Below the pieces are notes generated by a model, which was given only the letters and a program-made list of their open reading frames with translations, searched no databases and had not been told where the DNA came from. DNA of 64,000 bases, from contig NZ_JACVEG010000001.1 of NCBI RefSeq assembly GCF_014596725.1, positions 868,001-932,000 on the forward strand, in the 5' to 3' direction. This document shows, piece by piece, positions 45,286-55,083 of the stretch. The translations under genes and the position numbers were made by a program. Each line of letters opens with the position of its first letter. Positions within the stretch are counted from its first letter, which is position 1. The DNA comes from Vibrio sp. Y2-5 (GTDB taxonomy: Bacteria > Pseudomonadota > Gammaproteobacteria > Enterobacterales > Vibrionaceae).

Positions 45286-46665
45286 ATGAAGCGAATTCGC
45301 CAAGAAGTGAATGACTTAATTAATCGTGGTTTAGATGCTCATGTGAGATTAGCCGTTACGGGACTGTCCCGTGCAGGCAAAACCGCATTTATTACGTCGT
45401 TGGTGAATCAACTCCTCCATACGTCCACACATGATAATTTACCGTTGCTTGCGGCAGCGCGAGACAAGCGAATTATAGGCGCGAAACGCGTTCCTCAAAC
45501 TAATCTAATGGTACCGCGTTTCGGCTATGACGAAGCAATGGTGCAATTGCAATCTACGCCACCAGAATGGCCAGTGCCGACTCGCGATGTGAGTGAAATT
45601 CGTTTAGCGATTAAATACAAAACGAAGAAGCGAACGAAAAAGTTACTGAGTAGTACATCGACTCTGTATATGGACATTATTGATTATCCAGGGGAGTGGT
45701 TGCTTGACTTACCCATGCTTGAACTTGATTTTGCTACGTGGTCCGCTCAACAGTTTAATGCCATGCATGGGGTGAGAGCGGAATTGGCGAAACCTTGGCT
45801 TGAAGCGCTAGACAAACTCGATTTGAATGAAGAAGCGAACGAGAAAACATTGGCGCATATTGCTTCGCTTTATACTGACTACTTGCACAAATGTAAGGAG
45901 TCTGGATTGCACTGGGTTCAGCCAGGAAGATTTGTTTTACCCGGAGAACTGGAAGGCGCACCGGTGCTGCAATTTTTCCCTTGTCGAAATGTTGAAGCAT
46001 CGTCTAAGGCAGATAAACATAGTGTTTTATCTCTGCTGAAAAAACGTTATGAGGAATATCAAAACAAGGTGGTTAAAGCTTTCTACAAGCATCATTTTTC
46101 AACCTTTGATCGTCAAATCGTATTGGTCGATTGTCTTTCCCCTCTGAATGACGGCCATGAATCGTTTATGGATATGCGCAGTGCGCTTGAACAAATTATG
46201 CATAGCTTCCGTTATGGCAGAAATGGTTTATTGAAACGTATCTTCTCTCCTAAGATTGATAGAGTGCTGTTTGCGGCAACCAAGGCTGATCACATAACCC
46301 CTGACCAATATGGAAACTTAGTGTCACTGCTTCAGCAGATGATACATCCCGCTTGGCAATCGGCAGCGTATGAAAACATTGAGATGAGCTGTATTAGTAT
46401 GGCTTCAATTCGCGCAACCAAATCCGGTCATATTGATACTAGCGAAGGCAAAGTGCCAGCTATTCAGGGTATCACTGAGGCGGGAGAGTCGCTTACTTTG
46501 TATCCGGGAGAAGTGCCGAACAAGTTACCAAATCCTGATTTTTGGCAAAAAAGCCGTTTTGATTTCACTTCCTTCCGCCCAGCGAACATGAATCATGATG
46601 AGCCTTGCCAGCATATTCGAGTAGACAAAGCGCTAGATATTTTGATTGGAGATAAGCTTCAATGA
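45286..46665 (+). CDS. ycjX: YcjX family P-loop protein
   Basis: This protein of 459 residues has the Walker A loop GLSRAGKT near residue 25 and further GTPase-like elements ([15 protein letters not shown]). E. coli YcjX is a stress-induced (phage-shock-linked) P-loop protein of unclear function. GGGAGACTGTCA precedes the ATG. The next gene overlaps it by four bases (ATGA). ycjX-ycjF-tyrR order is as in E. coli. Confidence 0.92.
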   Translation: MKRIRQEVNDLINRGLDAHVRLAVTGLSRAGKTAFITSLVNQLLHTSTHDNLPLLAAARDKRIIGAKRVPQTNLMVPRFGYDEAMVQLQSTPPEWPVPTRDVSEIRLAIKYKTKKRTKKLLSSTSTLYMDIIDYPGEWLLDLPMLELDFATWSAQQFNAMHGVRAELAKPWLEALDKLDLNEEANEKTLAHIASLYTDYLHKCKESGLHWVQPGRFVLPGELEGAPVLQFFPCRNVEASSKADKHSVLSLLKKRYEEYQNKVVKAFYKHHFSTFDRQIVLVDCLSPLNDGHESFMDMRSALEQIMHSFRYGRNGLLKRIFSPKIDRVLFAATKADHITPDQYGNLVSLLQQMIHPAWQSAAYENIEMSCISMASIRATKSGHIDTSEGKVPAIQGITEAGESLTLYPGEVPNKLPNPDFWQKSRFDFTSFRPANMNHDEPCQHIRVDKALDILIGDKLQ

Positions 46666-47684
46666 GCGATTTAAAAGCCAAACAAGTCTTCACTCAGTCG
46701 TTAGACAAAGAAAATGATGAGATTGAACTCACCGCGCAAAAGCAATTTTCTGAGCAAGAGAAGTTCGTCCCATCAGTTGCTGAGATTGAAGAAAGTAAAA
46801 TTGAAACGCAGCTAGAGCAAATTATCCGACCTAAGCGAGGTCGCCGCTGGCTGGTCTCCGGCTTATTAGTGGGCTTTGGCGGTCTTGTTACATGGCAAGC
46901 GATAGACTCTGTAGTTCAGGCGATTCAAAGTTCGGATTGGTTGAGTCTTGGCTGGACAGGTTTTATTGCTACTCTGGCATCTTTAGGATTAGGAGCGCTA
47001 GGACGAGAACTTTGGAAGCTGCGTAAGTTGAGAAATCATTTTTCAACTCAGGAACACGCGGAAGCCCTAATGACGAAAGACCGAGTTGGTAAGGGAGAGG
47101 CGTTTTGCGAATCACTGGCAAAACAGAGTGGAGTGTTACCTACCGCACCAGCTTATGAGCGCTGGAAAAACAGCGTTAGTGACAGCCACAGTGATGCTGA
47201 AATACTAGATATGTATGATGCTATGGTCGTGAGTGAGCAAGATAAGAAAGCCACTCAGCTTGTGTCTAAGTTCTCGACTGAAGCAGCAGCGTTGGTCGCC
47301 ATAAGTCCGTTGGCTATTGCGGATATGTTGCTGGTGGCTTGGCGCAATTTCACCATGATTGACCAATTAGCGCAGTTGTATGGTGTTGAACTTGGTTATT
47401 GGTCTCGTTTGAAGTTGTTTAAGTCTGTATTAGTCAATATGGCCGCCGCAGGGGCAAGTGAGTTGGTCATTGATGCCAGCATGGATCTGCTATCTATGGA
47501 TTTAGCGGGTAAGGTATCGGCACGAGCAGGACAAGGGATCGGTGTCGGTATCTTAACGGCGCGTTTGGGTTTAAAAGCAATGACTTTGTTACGTCCGTTA
47601 CCATGGCATAAAGATCGCGCTGTAAAATTGAGTGCAATACGCAAACAAATCGTTACGAAAGTTACCGCATTGACTGTTAAGTAA
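46662..47684 (+). CDS. ycjF: YcjF family inner-membrane protein
   Basis: This protein of 340 residues has a charged N-terminus, then two helices ([21 protein letters not shown] and [17 protein letters not shown]). A conserved C-terminal domain of the TIGR01620/UPF0283 type includes [20 protein letters not shown]. Its start overlaps ycjX by four bases, so the pair is coupled and probably forms a complex. Function unknown. Confidence 0.9.
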   Translation: MSDLKAKQVFTQSLDKENDEIELTAQKQFSEQEKFVPSVAEIEESKIETQLEQIIRPKRGRRWLVSGLLVGFGGLVTWQAIDSVVQAIQSSDWLSLGWTGFIATLASLGLGALGRELWKLRKLRNHFSTQEHAEALMTKDRVGKGEAFCESLAKQSGVLPTAPAYERWKNSVSDSHSDAEILDMYDAMVVSEQDKKATQLVSKFSTEAAALVAISPLAIADMLLVAWRNFTMIDQLAQLYGVELGYWSRLKLFKSVLVNMAAAGASELVIDASMDLLSMDLAGKVSARAGQGIGVGILTARLGLKAMTLLRPLPWHKDRAVKLSAIRKQIVTKVTALTVK

Positions 47685-47787
47685 GAGAAAACACACGGTA
47701 AGCACACAGATTACTTGACGCATTTCAACCCTTGATAGAAACTACTGTCAACTTTTCGTGACACTTTCTTATTAGGGAAATCATTCT

Positions 47788-49332
47788 GTGCGCCTTGAAG
47801 TATTTTGCGAAGATAGACTTGGTCTGACTCGAGAACTCCTCGACTTACTCGCCTCTAGAAATATCGATTTACGCGGTATCGAAATTGATATTTCCGGAAT
47901 CATTTACTTAAACTGCCCAGACATTGATTTTGAAACTTTCAGTGAGTTAATGGCGGAAATTCGTAGGATTTCCGGCGTTAAAGACGTGCGAAAAATTCAG
48001 TTCATGCCAATGGAAAGGCACAATACGGAACTGATTTCCTTATTGAATAACTTGCCCGATGCGGTGCTATCGATCGACCTCAAGGGCTCAGTTGATATGG
48101 CTAACCATTCTGCATTGTCTCTGTTTAACAAAGACACTGGCGATATGAATGGCGTACACATCTCAACGCTGTTACCAAGTTTCAATTTCCAACGTTGGAT
48201 AGAAGGCAGCAAATCCCGTTTGCGCGAGGAAATCGTGTTGGATGGTTTGGATTACTTGATGGAAATGATGCCTGTTTACATCACAGGCGAATCTAAAGAG
48301 TCGACCTTTGCCAGCGCTATGATGATCATTCGCCCTCGAGTCTCGGGCGTTGCAACTGAAACTCAGCTTTCTCTGCATAACAACCTTGGCTTCGAACATT
48401 TTGTTGGGATTTCGAATCGTCATAAGGCGCTTATCACCCAAGCGAAAAAACTTGCGATGCTCGATCAGCCCCTGCTAATTGAAGGGGATACAGGTACGGG
48501 TAAAGAGATGCTTGCACGAGCTTGTCATAATCGCTCAGACCGCGCCGCTCATCCATTCTTGGTTTTAAGCTGTGCTTCTATGCCTGATGACGTAGCAGAA
48601 ACAGAGTTGTTTGGCCATGCTCCCGGTTCGTTCAATCATGAACAAGGTCACAAAGGCATTTTCGAGCAAGCGAATGGCGGCACGGTACTGCTGGATGAAA
48701 TCGGTGAAATGAGCCCGCATCTGCAAATTAAGCTGTTACGTTTCTTGCAAGATGGCACTTTCCGCCGCGTTGGTGAAGAACACGAAATCCATGTCAATGT
48801 GCGTGTGATTGCTTCTACACGTTATAAGCTGGCTGAGTTGGCTGAATCCGGCAAGTTCCGCGAAGATCTTTTCTACCGTCTCAATGTTCTGACTTTGACT
48901 ATTCCACCGCTACGAGAGCGCCCGAGCGATGTTCAGCCTCTATTGGAACTGTTTATTGCCAAGCACACAGCAAAATTGGGTATGCCTAAGCCGAAACTCG
49001 ATGACGGCCTGCTCGATCAACTGGCTTTGTATCAATGGCCGGGTAATATCCGCCAACTAGACAATATGGTTTTACGTGCACTTACTGAGTTGCAAGGCGA
49101 TGTGATTACCGCAGAGCTTTTCCATCTACCACAGTTGGAAAGCAACAATGTGGGTACTACCAATATTAACCTTGATGGGTCTCTGGACGACATTATGAAA
49201 GAATACGAAGCTCAAGTGCTTGACCGTTTGTATCAGTCTTTCCCTTCAAGCCGTAAATTGGCGAAGCGCTTAGACGTGTCACACACTTCTGTTGCCAACA
49301 AGCTTCGAGATTATGGGATTAAGAAACGTTGA
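47788..49332 (+). CDS. tyrR: Transcriptional regulator TyrR
   Basis: This regulator of aromatic amino-acid synthesis and transport has 514 residues. It has an N-terminal ACT domain (MRLEVFCEDRLGLTRELLDL), a PAS-like domain, a central AAA+ domain with Walker A EGDTGTGKEMLARACH, and a C-terminal Fis-type HTH (SRKLAKRLDVSHTSVANKL). The loop that reads GAFTGA in sigma-54 activators is replaced here by GSFNHE, as expected for TyrR, which works with sigma-70. The start is GTG. Confidence 0.95.
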   Translation: MRLEVFCEDRLGLTRELLDLLASRNIDLRGIEIDISGIIYLNCPDIDFETFSELMAEIRRISGVKDVRKIQFMPMERHNTELISLLNNLPDAVLSIDLKGSVDMANHSALSLFNKDTGDMNGVHISTLLPSFNFQRWIEGSKSRLREEIVLDGLDYLMEMMPVYITGESKESTFASAMMIIRPRVSGVATETQLSLHNNLGFEHFVGISNRHKALITQAKKLAMLDQPLLIEGDTGTGKEMLARACHNRSDRAAHPFLVLSCASMPDDVAETELFGHAPGSFNHEQGHKGIFEQANGGTVLLDEIGEMSPHLQIKLLRFLQDGTFRRVGEEHEIHVNVRVIASTRYKLAELAESGKFREDLFYRLNVLTLTIPPLRERPSDVQPLLELFIAKHTAKLGMPKPKLDDGLLDQLALYQWPGNIRQLDNMVLRALTELQGDVITAELFHLPQLESNNVGTTNINLDGSLDDIMKEYEAQVLDRLYQSFPSSRKLAKRLDVSHTSVANKLRDYGIKKR

Positions 49333-49910
49333 TTGAATCTAACAGCACGCCATCTTCAGTCTACGAAACGGATGGCGAAATACGATTGGTTACCGCTCAG
49401 TTGAGCGATGCGGAGCGTATCGCTCAATACTTCAGAGAGAACCGAGAACACTTAAAACCTTGGGACCCAGCTCGTGAAGAGGCATTCTTTACTGCGGAAG
49501 GTTGGCAGCAAAGATTGCTGAAGCTCACAGAGGTACACAAGCTTTCTTTGGGCTACTACCTGCTGATTATTGATGCCAAGACCGATAGAATGCTTGGCAC
49601 AATCTCATTTAGCAATTTAAACCGTTTTCCTATTCACACCTGTAACGTTGGATATTCACTTGCCAGTAATGCGCAAGGCAAAGGAACCATGACCCGCGCA
49701 TTACAAATGGCATGCAACTACATGTTTTCTGTTCAGAATATGCATCGCATTATGGCGGCTTATATTCCCCGTAACAAACGCAGTGAAGGTGTACTTGAAC
49801 GGGTGGGTTTCTTGCACGAAGGGCACGCCAAAGACTACATATTGATTAACGGTAAGTGGGAAGACCACAATCTCATGTCTCTCATTAACGCGCACTGGAA
49901 AGAGGAATAA
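49329..49910 (+). CDS. GNAT acetyltransferase, RimJ/RimL type
   Basis: This protein of 193 residues has the acetyl-CoA region VGYSLASNAQGKGTMTRALQ and downstream ERVGFLHEGHAKDYILINGKWEDH, typical of RimJ-like enzymes that acetylate protein N-termini or small amines. The start is TTG at 49329, overlapping the tyrR stop by four bases; no ATG is near. It starts a run of close genes with the HD-domain protein two bases later. Confidence 0.85.
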   Translation: MIESNSTPSSVYETDGEIRLVTAQLSDAERIAQYFRENREHLKPWDPAREEAFFTAEGWQQRLLKLTEVHKLSLGYYLLIIDAKTDRMLGTISFSNLNRFPIHTCNVGYSLASNAQGKGTMTRALQMACNYMFSVQNMHRIMAAYIPRNKRSEGVLERVGFLHEGHAKDYILINGKWEDHNLMSLINAHWKEE

Positions 49911-49911
49911 T

Positions 49912-50502
49912 ATGAATCAACGATTGCAACAACAGCTCAATCTGGTTTTGGAATTAGACAGACTAAAATCTGTGTTGCGTCGTACTCGTATTCAATGTGC
50001 GGAAGATAGATTAGAAAACAGTGCAGAGCACAGCTGGCACGTGGCTATGATGGCTCTTGTGATGCAAGAGCATGCGAATGAACCTGTCGATATTAGTCGG
50101 GTTTTGAAAATGTTATTGATGCATGACATGGTTGAAATTGATACTGGCGACACCTTTGTATATGATGCAGCAGCTTCAAAAGAGCAAGCACAGAAAGAGC
50201 TGGCTGCCGCTGAGAGGTTGTTTGGGTTATTACCAGATGATCAGGCTGAAGAGCTGTTTTCTCTATGGCGCGAATTCGAAGCCGCCGAAACCGCGGACGC
50301 TAAGTTTGCCAAAGCGCTCGACAGATTGATTCCAATGATGCTGAATTTCAACAATCAGGGGATTGGTTGGAGAGAGAACAACGTAACTCGCCAACAAGCA
50401 TTAACCGTGAATCGTCGTATTGACGATGGTTCACATACGCTGTGGGAATATGCGCAGCAAATGATTGAACAAGCCACCGAAAATGGATGGCTCAAAGCTT
50501 AA
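49912..50502 (+). CDS. HD-domain nucleotidase-like protein (YfbR/HDDC2 type)
   Basis: This protein of 196 residues has HD-superfamily metal residues in ENSAEHSWHVAMMA and LLMHDMVEIDTGDT, which fit the 5'-deoxynucleotidase-like HD family. GAGGAATAAT precedes the ATG. It lies between the GNAT and DUF2947 genes, almost certainly in one transcript with them. The substrate is inferred to be a deoxynucleoside monophosphate. Confidence 0.82.
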   Translation: MNQRLQQQLNLVLELDRLKSVLRRTRIQCAEDRLENSAEHSWHVAMMALVMQEHANEPVDISRVLKMLLMHDMVEIDTGDTFVYDAAASKEQAQKELAAAERLFGLLPDDQAEELFSLWREFEAAETADAKFAKALDRLIPMMLNFNNQGIGWRENNVTRQQALTVNRRIDDGSHTLWEYAQQMIEQATENGWLKA

Positions 50503-50511
50503 GGACATTTC

Positions 50512-50985
50512 ATGTCGTATTTGCCTTTGGATGATTACCAAAGAAAATGGATTTTTACTCATCAATCTATGCCGGTTCCTGAAGAGGATTTGGCACAGAT
50601 TAAACCTATGACTCAACTTCGAGCCGCTCAGTATTGGAAAGAAAACCTCAGCTCGCAGAGCCCAGATGCCGAACGTTTTAGCTCTCAAGACTGGCCAAGT
50701 AAGGCTGGCAGCTGGTCGAACGAAGTGGACTGGATGGCAGAGTGGGAGAGTGATGATGAAGCACTACCACAAGCTGTGTTAGAACATATTGATTGGCAAG
50801 ATGATGTAACTGTGTATTTTTGTTATGAAAAATACAATGTGATTGAAACCAAATGGTCAGTATTTAAACGTCACTGGAAGAATTTCTTATTCTACGATGA
50901 CGGACCAATTCTGCTTGGTCGCCGTCGCAAAGAGGCGCTGTGGTTTAATACCAATGGCAAAGTGAAATTGGGCAATCATGACTAA
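50512..50985 (+). CDS. DUF2947 family protein
   Basis: This soluble, Trp-rich protein of 157 residues (MSYLPLDDYQRKWIFTH...) resembles DUF2947, known mainly from vibrios and relatives. No function is known. AAGGACATTTC precedes the ATG. It is the last gene of the tyrR-downstream run, followed by a terminator. Confidence 0.78.
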   Translation: MSYLPLDDYQRKWIFTHQSMPVPEEDLAQIKPMTQLRAAQYWKENLSSQSPDAERFSSQDWPSKAGSWSNEVDWMAEWESDDEALPQAVLEHIDWQDDVTVYFCYEKYNVIETKWSVFKRHWKNFLFYDDGPILLGRRRKEALWFNTNGKVKLGNHD

Positions 50986-50989
50986 ACAC

Positions 50990-51012
50990 AATCCGGCTTA
51001 GGCCGGATTTTC
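50990..51012 (+). terminator. Terminator after DUF2947 gene
   Basis: AATCCGGC-TTAG-GCCGGATT is a perfect stem followed by TTCTTTTTC. Confidence 0.85.
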
Positions 51013-51312
51013 TTTTTCTTCATTTTTCTGTTTGATGCTAACGGACACGAGTTTGTGTCTAAGCCCTCATTTTTGACATGTTGTTTTGAGGGAACACTGA
51101 ATCGTTGATCTCACTCCTAACTTTTTGTTTTCTCTCTTCCATAATGTACCAGTTAGTTTGAATAGCGGTGTCATATCAAAATCTGTCATTTTTCTTTCAA
51201 GCAATTGCGCTAAGAACATCGCTTAGGGCAATACAGAACGGATTATTGTTGGCGTTGGTATTGATACTCCATTTTTTCAAATTGGTTTAACCAGCAGCAA
51301 GGAAGAGCAGTG
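51013..51312. other. Leader of the SLC13 operon
   Basis: 300 bases with no gene. An imperfect CCCTCA/TGAGGG pair near 51064-51092 is the only repeat. It presumably carries the promoter. Confidence 0.35.
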
Positions 51313-52734
51313 ATGGTACGCCCTTACTTAAAATTTATTATTCCAATTGTAATACCTTTACTTATTTTGCTTATGCCGTTGTCGGCTTTTCCGTTCGATG
51401 GTTTAACGCTTATCCAGCAACGTGTCATTGCAATTTTCTTACTTGCGGCACTTTTGTGGGTGTTTGAACCGATCCCAATTTATGCCACTTCTGTCGTCAT
51501 CATTGTCCTCGAATTGCTGATGCTGTCGAATAAGGGGCTTATTCTTTTTCGTTTAAACGAATCGCAACCTGAGTTTGGGCACTTGCTTAAATACAGCGAT
51601 ATCATGGCAACCTTCGCAAGCCCAATTATTATGCTGTTTCTCGGCGGTTTCTTTTTGGCGATGGCGGCAACTAAGTACCGATTGGATGTCAACTTAGCTC
51701 GGGTATTGCTCAAGCCTTTCGGTCAGAATCCGAAATACGTAATGCTTGGCTTGATGCTGATCACGGGCGTTTTTTCGATGTTTATGTCCAATACGGCGAC
51801 AACAGCGATGATGCTTTCTATTTTGGCACCGGTTATTGCGGTATTTGGGCCTAAAGACCCGGGAAGAATCGCGTTTGCTCTGTGCATTCCTGTCGCGGCT
51901 AATATTGGCGGGATCGGAACGCCTATTGGGACTCCGCCCAACGCCATCGCCCTTAAATATCTGGTCGGTGACAATCTCATCACATTTGGCGAATGGATGG
52001 CATTCGGTGTGCCATTTGTCGTCGTAATGATGGCGTTATCATGGTTTCTAATTTGCTCAATCTACAAAGCGGATCAGCAACGAATTGAGCTGACGATCAA
52101 AGGCAAATTCCTTAAGACACCAAAGGCTATGGTTGTGTATATCACTTTTGCAGCGACTATTTTGCTTTGGTTGGTTGGGGATTTACACGGTATGAACTCC
52201 TATACCGTGGCTCTAATTCCTGTCGCGGTATTCTCAGTAACAGGGATCATCAATAAAGAAGATTTGAAAAAAATCTCTTGGGATGTGCTCTGGCTGGTAT
52301 CCGGCGGTATCGCATTGGGTCTGGCGTTAGATAAAACAGGGTTAGCCGCACTGGTTGTTCACAGTATTCCTTTCGGTGATTTTTCTCCGTATGTGGTGTT
52401 GTTCGGTGCAGCATTGTTATGTCTGTTGATGGCTAACTTTATGTCTCATACCGCAACCGCAAACTTACTGATGCCGATAATGGCAGCGTTGGGTGCTTCT
52501 ATGACATCTCTTAACACGCTGGGTGGTGAAGTTACGTTAATCTTAGTTGTTACCTTTTCGGCATCTTTGGGCATGTCATTGCCTATCAGTACACCTCCTA
52601 ATGCTTTGGCTCATGCTACTGGCTATGTTCAAAGTAATCAGATGGCAAAAGTTGGCGTTATTCTGGGGGTGGTAGGGGTGCTTTTGAGTTTTGTTATGGT
52701 CGCGGCACTGAATGTGGTCGGATTCATTGGTTAG
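51313..52734 (+). CDS. SLC13/DASS family sodium-coupled carboxylate transporter
   Basis: This carrier of 473 residues has about 11 TM segments. The DASS substrate-site motifs are visible: MSNTATTAMML in the first repeat and MSHTATANLL in the second (SHT in place of the usual SNT). The sodium-site loops GIGTPIGTPPNAIAL and LPISTPPNALAHA are also clear. The substrate is probably a di- or tricarboxylate, sulfate being less likely. GGAAGAG lies upstream of the ATG at 51313 (a GTG at 51310 is also open). It forms an operon with the following kinase and receiver genes. Confidence 0.9.
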   Translation: MVRPYLKFIIPIVIPLLILLMPLSAFPFDGLTLIQQRVIAIFLLAALLWVFEPIPIYATSVVIIVLELLMLSNKGLILFRLNESQPEFGHLLKYSDIMATFASPIIMLFLGGFFLAMAATKYRLDVNLARVLLKPFGQNPKYVMLGLMLITGVFSMFMSNTATTAMMLSILAPVIAVFGPKDPGRIAFALCIPVAANIGGIGTPIGTPPNAIALKYLVGDNLITFGEWMAFGVPFVVVMMALSWFLICSIYKADQQRIELTIKGKFLKTPKAMVVYITFAATILLWLVGDLHGMNSYTVALIPVAVFSVTGIINKEDLKKISWDVLWLVSGGIALGLALDKTGLAALVVHSIPFGDFSPYVVLFGAALLCLLMANFMSHTATANLLMPIMAALGASMTSLNTLGGEVTLILVVTFSASLGMSLPISTPPNALAHATGYVQSNQMAKVGVILGVVGVLLSFVMVAALNVVGFIG

Positions 52735-52746
52735 TCGGCAAATAGC

Positions 52747-54081
52747 ATGAATGAACAAGAACGCACGCTTGTAGATCGTTACTTCAGAAACAGTGATAAA
52801 ACGATAACCCTGCCTTCAGGCAGTAAAGTGATTCAACAAGATGGTTACAACGACCGTCTCTACTACGTCCATTCTGGTGAACTGCTGGGGGATTATGAAG
52901 AGTTTGAAGGTCGTCATGTAAAAGTGTTCTCTGCCTCTAAAGGCGCGTTCATTGGCGTACACAGTTTTTTTTCTGGAACATGGACTGCTTCGTCAACCGT
53001 TGTCGCACAAACTGAGGTAAAACTGAGTTGGATTGACAGGCACACGGAAACCTTGGACGCCGAGACATTTGGTCCACTCAGTACACAGTTTATGCCAGTT
53101 ATTGTTGCAGAATTGAATCGTCGCCAGCGTCGCGCGCATCAGGAAGCAGTGGCAAAAGAGAAAGCTTTAGAAAAACTGCACTCGGCTGAACAGATGACCA
53201 CATTGGCGCAGTTGGCCGCTGGCATTTCCCATGAGCTGAACAATGCAATTGGTGTAGTGAGCAGCAAAAGTGAGCGTCTTGAAAGCCTTTTTATGGAACT
53301 GTTGGAAGAAGTTCACCCCGAGGCCAGTCAGTTTTTTGATTATGGATTAATGCATGGTCAAAAAGTCTCTTCCAGTGAAGCCAGACGGCGAGGATTGATT
53401 TTAGAACGTAAGTATCAACTGCCTAAAAACGTTGCGAGAGAACTTGCGCGCGCCGTACCGGAAGACGAACTTTCATCTCATTGGATAGGTAACGCCAATC
53501 TTGCCATTCGATATTGGCAAATGGGAAGGGATTTACACGATTTACGTGTGGCGTCGAGCCATGCAGTAGGGATTGTGAAGTCCGTCAAGCAGCTTGCCAG
53601 AAGTGAAGTCAATCTCAATGAAGAGCTAGATATTAACGACACCATAAACAGGGCATTGACTCTTTTGCAAAGCGACTTACGCAGGGTGTCAGTGAGAATG
53701 AGGCCGGGTAATTTGCCCAAGTTAAAAGGTTCACAAACAGAATGGGTTCAGGTGTGGGTCAACATCATTAAGAACGCTTGTGATGCGATGATGGTGACAT
53801 CAGAACCAAGATTAGATATTCAAACCAAATATAGTAAGCATCGCCTTCTTGTGACTTTGACCAATAACGGCCCTGAAATTGGTGAACTTACAAGGCGAAA
53901 AATATTTCAACCGAGCTTCACGACTAAAAAAGATGGTCTGTCGTTCGGTTTAGGTCTGGGGTTGTCTATCGTGAAGCGAATTGTTTCAAGTTATGGCGGA
54001 AGTATCGCGGTCAAAAGCGATCAAGAAGCAACCATTTTCAGAATAAAGTTACCAGTAGAGGATGACCATGGAGAAACTTAA
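52747..54081 (+). CDS. Soluble histidine kinase with N-terminal cNMP-like domain
   Basis: This kinase of 444 residues has no TM helix. An N-terminal CRP-like cyclic-nucleotide-binding fold (about 1-130, LPSGSKVIQQDGYNDRLYYVHSGEL) is followed by a coiled linker rich in Arg/Glu. The DHp domain has H162 in GISHELNNAIG, with a long insert before the ATPase domain (NIIKNACDAM; LGLGLSIVKRI). It begins 12 bases after the transporter. Lacking a membrane sensor, it may read a cytoplasmic ligand or the transporter itself. Confidence 0.88.
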   Translation: MNEQERTLVDRYFRNSDKTITLPSGSKVIQQDGYNDRLYYVHSGELLGDYEEFEGRHVKVFSASKGAFIGVHSFFSGTWTASSTVVAQTEVKLSWIDRHTETLDAETFGPLSTQFMPVIVAELNRRQRRAHQEAVAKEKALEKLHSAEQMTTLAQLAAGISHELNNAIGVVSSKSERLESLFMELLEEVHPEASQFFDYGLMHGQKVSSSEARRRGLILERKYQLPKNVARELARAVPEDELSSHWIGNANLAIRYWQMGRDLHDLRVASSHAVGIVKSVKQLARSEVNLNEELDINDTINRALTLLQSDLRRVSVRMRPGNLPKLKGSQTEWVQVWVNIIKNACDAMMVTSEPRLDIQTKYSKHRLLVTLTNNGPEIGELTRRKIFQPSFTTKKDGLSFGLGLGLSIVKRIVSSYGGSIAVKSDQEATIFRIKLPVEDDHGET

Positions 54082-54541
54082 TATCATATGCGTGGATGAC
54101 CAAAGGGAAGTGTTAAGTGCCGTCCTGCAAGACCTTGAACCACTTTGTTTCTGGCTGAATATTGAAGACTGTGAATCAGCCTCTGAAGCGTTAGATCTTA
54201 TGGATGAACTCGATGCTAACGGTGAGCATGTTGCTTTAGTCATCTCCGACCATGTTATGCCAGAGAAAACAGGAGTTGAACTCCTTACAGAAATTAGTGC
54301 CGATACTCGTTTTATCCATACCAAGAAAGTACTTCTCACAGGGCAGGCAACCCATTCTGACACTATCAATGCCATTAATAACGCTGGTATTAACCGCTAC
54401 TTTGAAAAGCCTTGGGGTACAAGCGAATTAGTGGAATGTGTCAGGACATTAGTCACTGAATTCATCTTTGATAAAGGCCTTGATTATACTGAATGGCAAA
54501 CGAATCTAGACCAGTCTGTGGTGCTGAATCGATTGCGTTAA
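54068..54541 (+). CDS. Receiver-domain response regulator
   Basis: This protein of 157 residues has a receiver domain with D61 (ALVISDHVMPEKTG) and the conserved Lys in YFEKPWGT. A helical C-terminal tail of about 35 residues has no DNA-binding domain. GAGG (54058-54061) lies six bases before the ATG at 54068, which overlaps the kinase gene; the ATG at 54062 sits on the ribosome site. Output is therefore probably by protein contact, perhaps on the transporter or on a phosphorelay. Confidence 0.87.
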   Translation: MEKLNIICVDDQREVLSAVLQDLEPLCFWLNIEDCESASEALDLMDELDANGEHVALVISDHVMPEKTGVELLTEISADTRFIHTKKVLLTGQATHSDTINAINNAGINRYFEKPWGTSELVECVRTLVTEFIFDKGLDYTEWQTNLDQSVVLNRLR

Positions 54542-54830
54542 GTCTTAGTCTAAGAAGGCTAGTTCAAGATTAACTTCAAGTTAGTATTATCTGAAAACAA
54601 ACCGAAGTTGTGACTTTTCTTTGGGGCTCCTGAACTGTGGTGGTTAATGTTTAGGAGTACTCAATCTTCGTTTCTGAATAGCTTTGTTCGCTGATTCATC
54701 CATTCAAAAACTCATATCTTTTTGGAATTCCGTCTTTTTTTAAGTCACTCGCATAAATTTGTGTGCATTTAGGTGCGCATTAATCAAAGGCGTATATTCA
54801 CTAGGTGTTTAACGCAAAGAGAATATTCCG
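54542..54830. other. Intergenic region
   Basis: About 290 AT-rich bases, no gene or clear repeat. The final stretch holds the promoter of the Cys-rich small protein. Confidence 0.35.
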
Positions 54831-55052
54831 ATGACTAGATACTGCAAGTGTTGCAAAGTTCCGACAGAACATAAAGAGAGCCTAGTGCGTAAACCGTCGA
54901 GTTATGACACCGACAAATCGATACTAGGGCGTGTCACCTTGTTTATACATGAGTTCATTAATGGCGGTCATTACTACAACATGAATCGCTATGTCACCTG
55001 CACAATCTGCCGTAAAAAGACACTTGAGAATATGGGCAATGAGTTCGAGTAA
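54831..55052 (+). CDS. Small zinc-ribbon-like protein
   Basis: This protein of 73 residues starts MTRYCKCCKVPTEH and has a C-terminal CTICRKK. The CxxC pairs (C5/C7/C8 and C57/C60) look like a small treble-clef or zinc-ribbon site. A basic/aromatic segment lies between (FIHEFINGGHYYNMNRYVT). No family is recognised. AGAG lies upstream of the ATG. It is convergent with the MFS gene. Confidence 0.65.
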   Translation: MTRYCKCCKVPTEHKESLVRKPSSYDTDKSILGRVTLFIHEFINGGHYYNMNRYVTCTICRKKTLENMGNEFE

Positions 55053-55083
55053 GGCTCTTGTTTTCATCGCTTTATCTTGTTGG

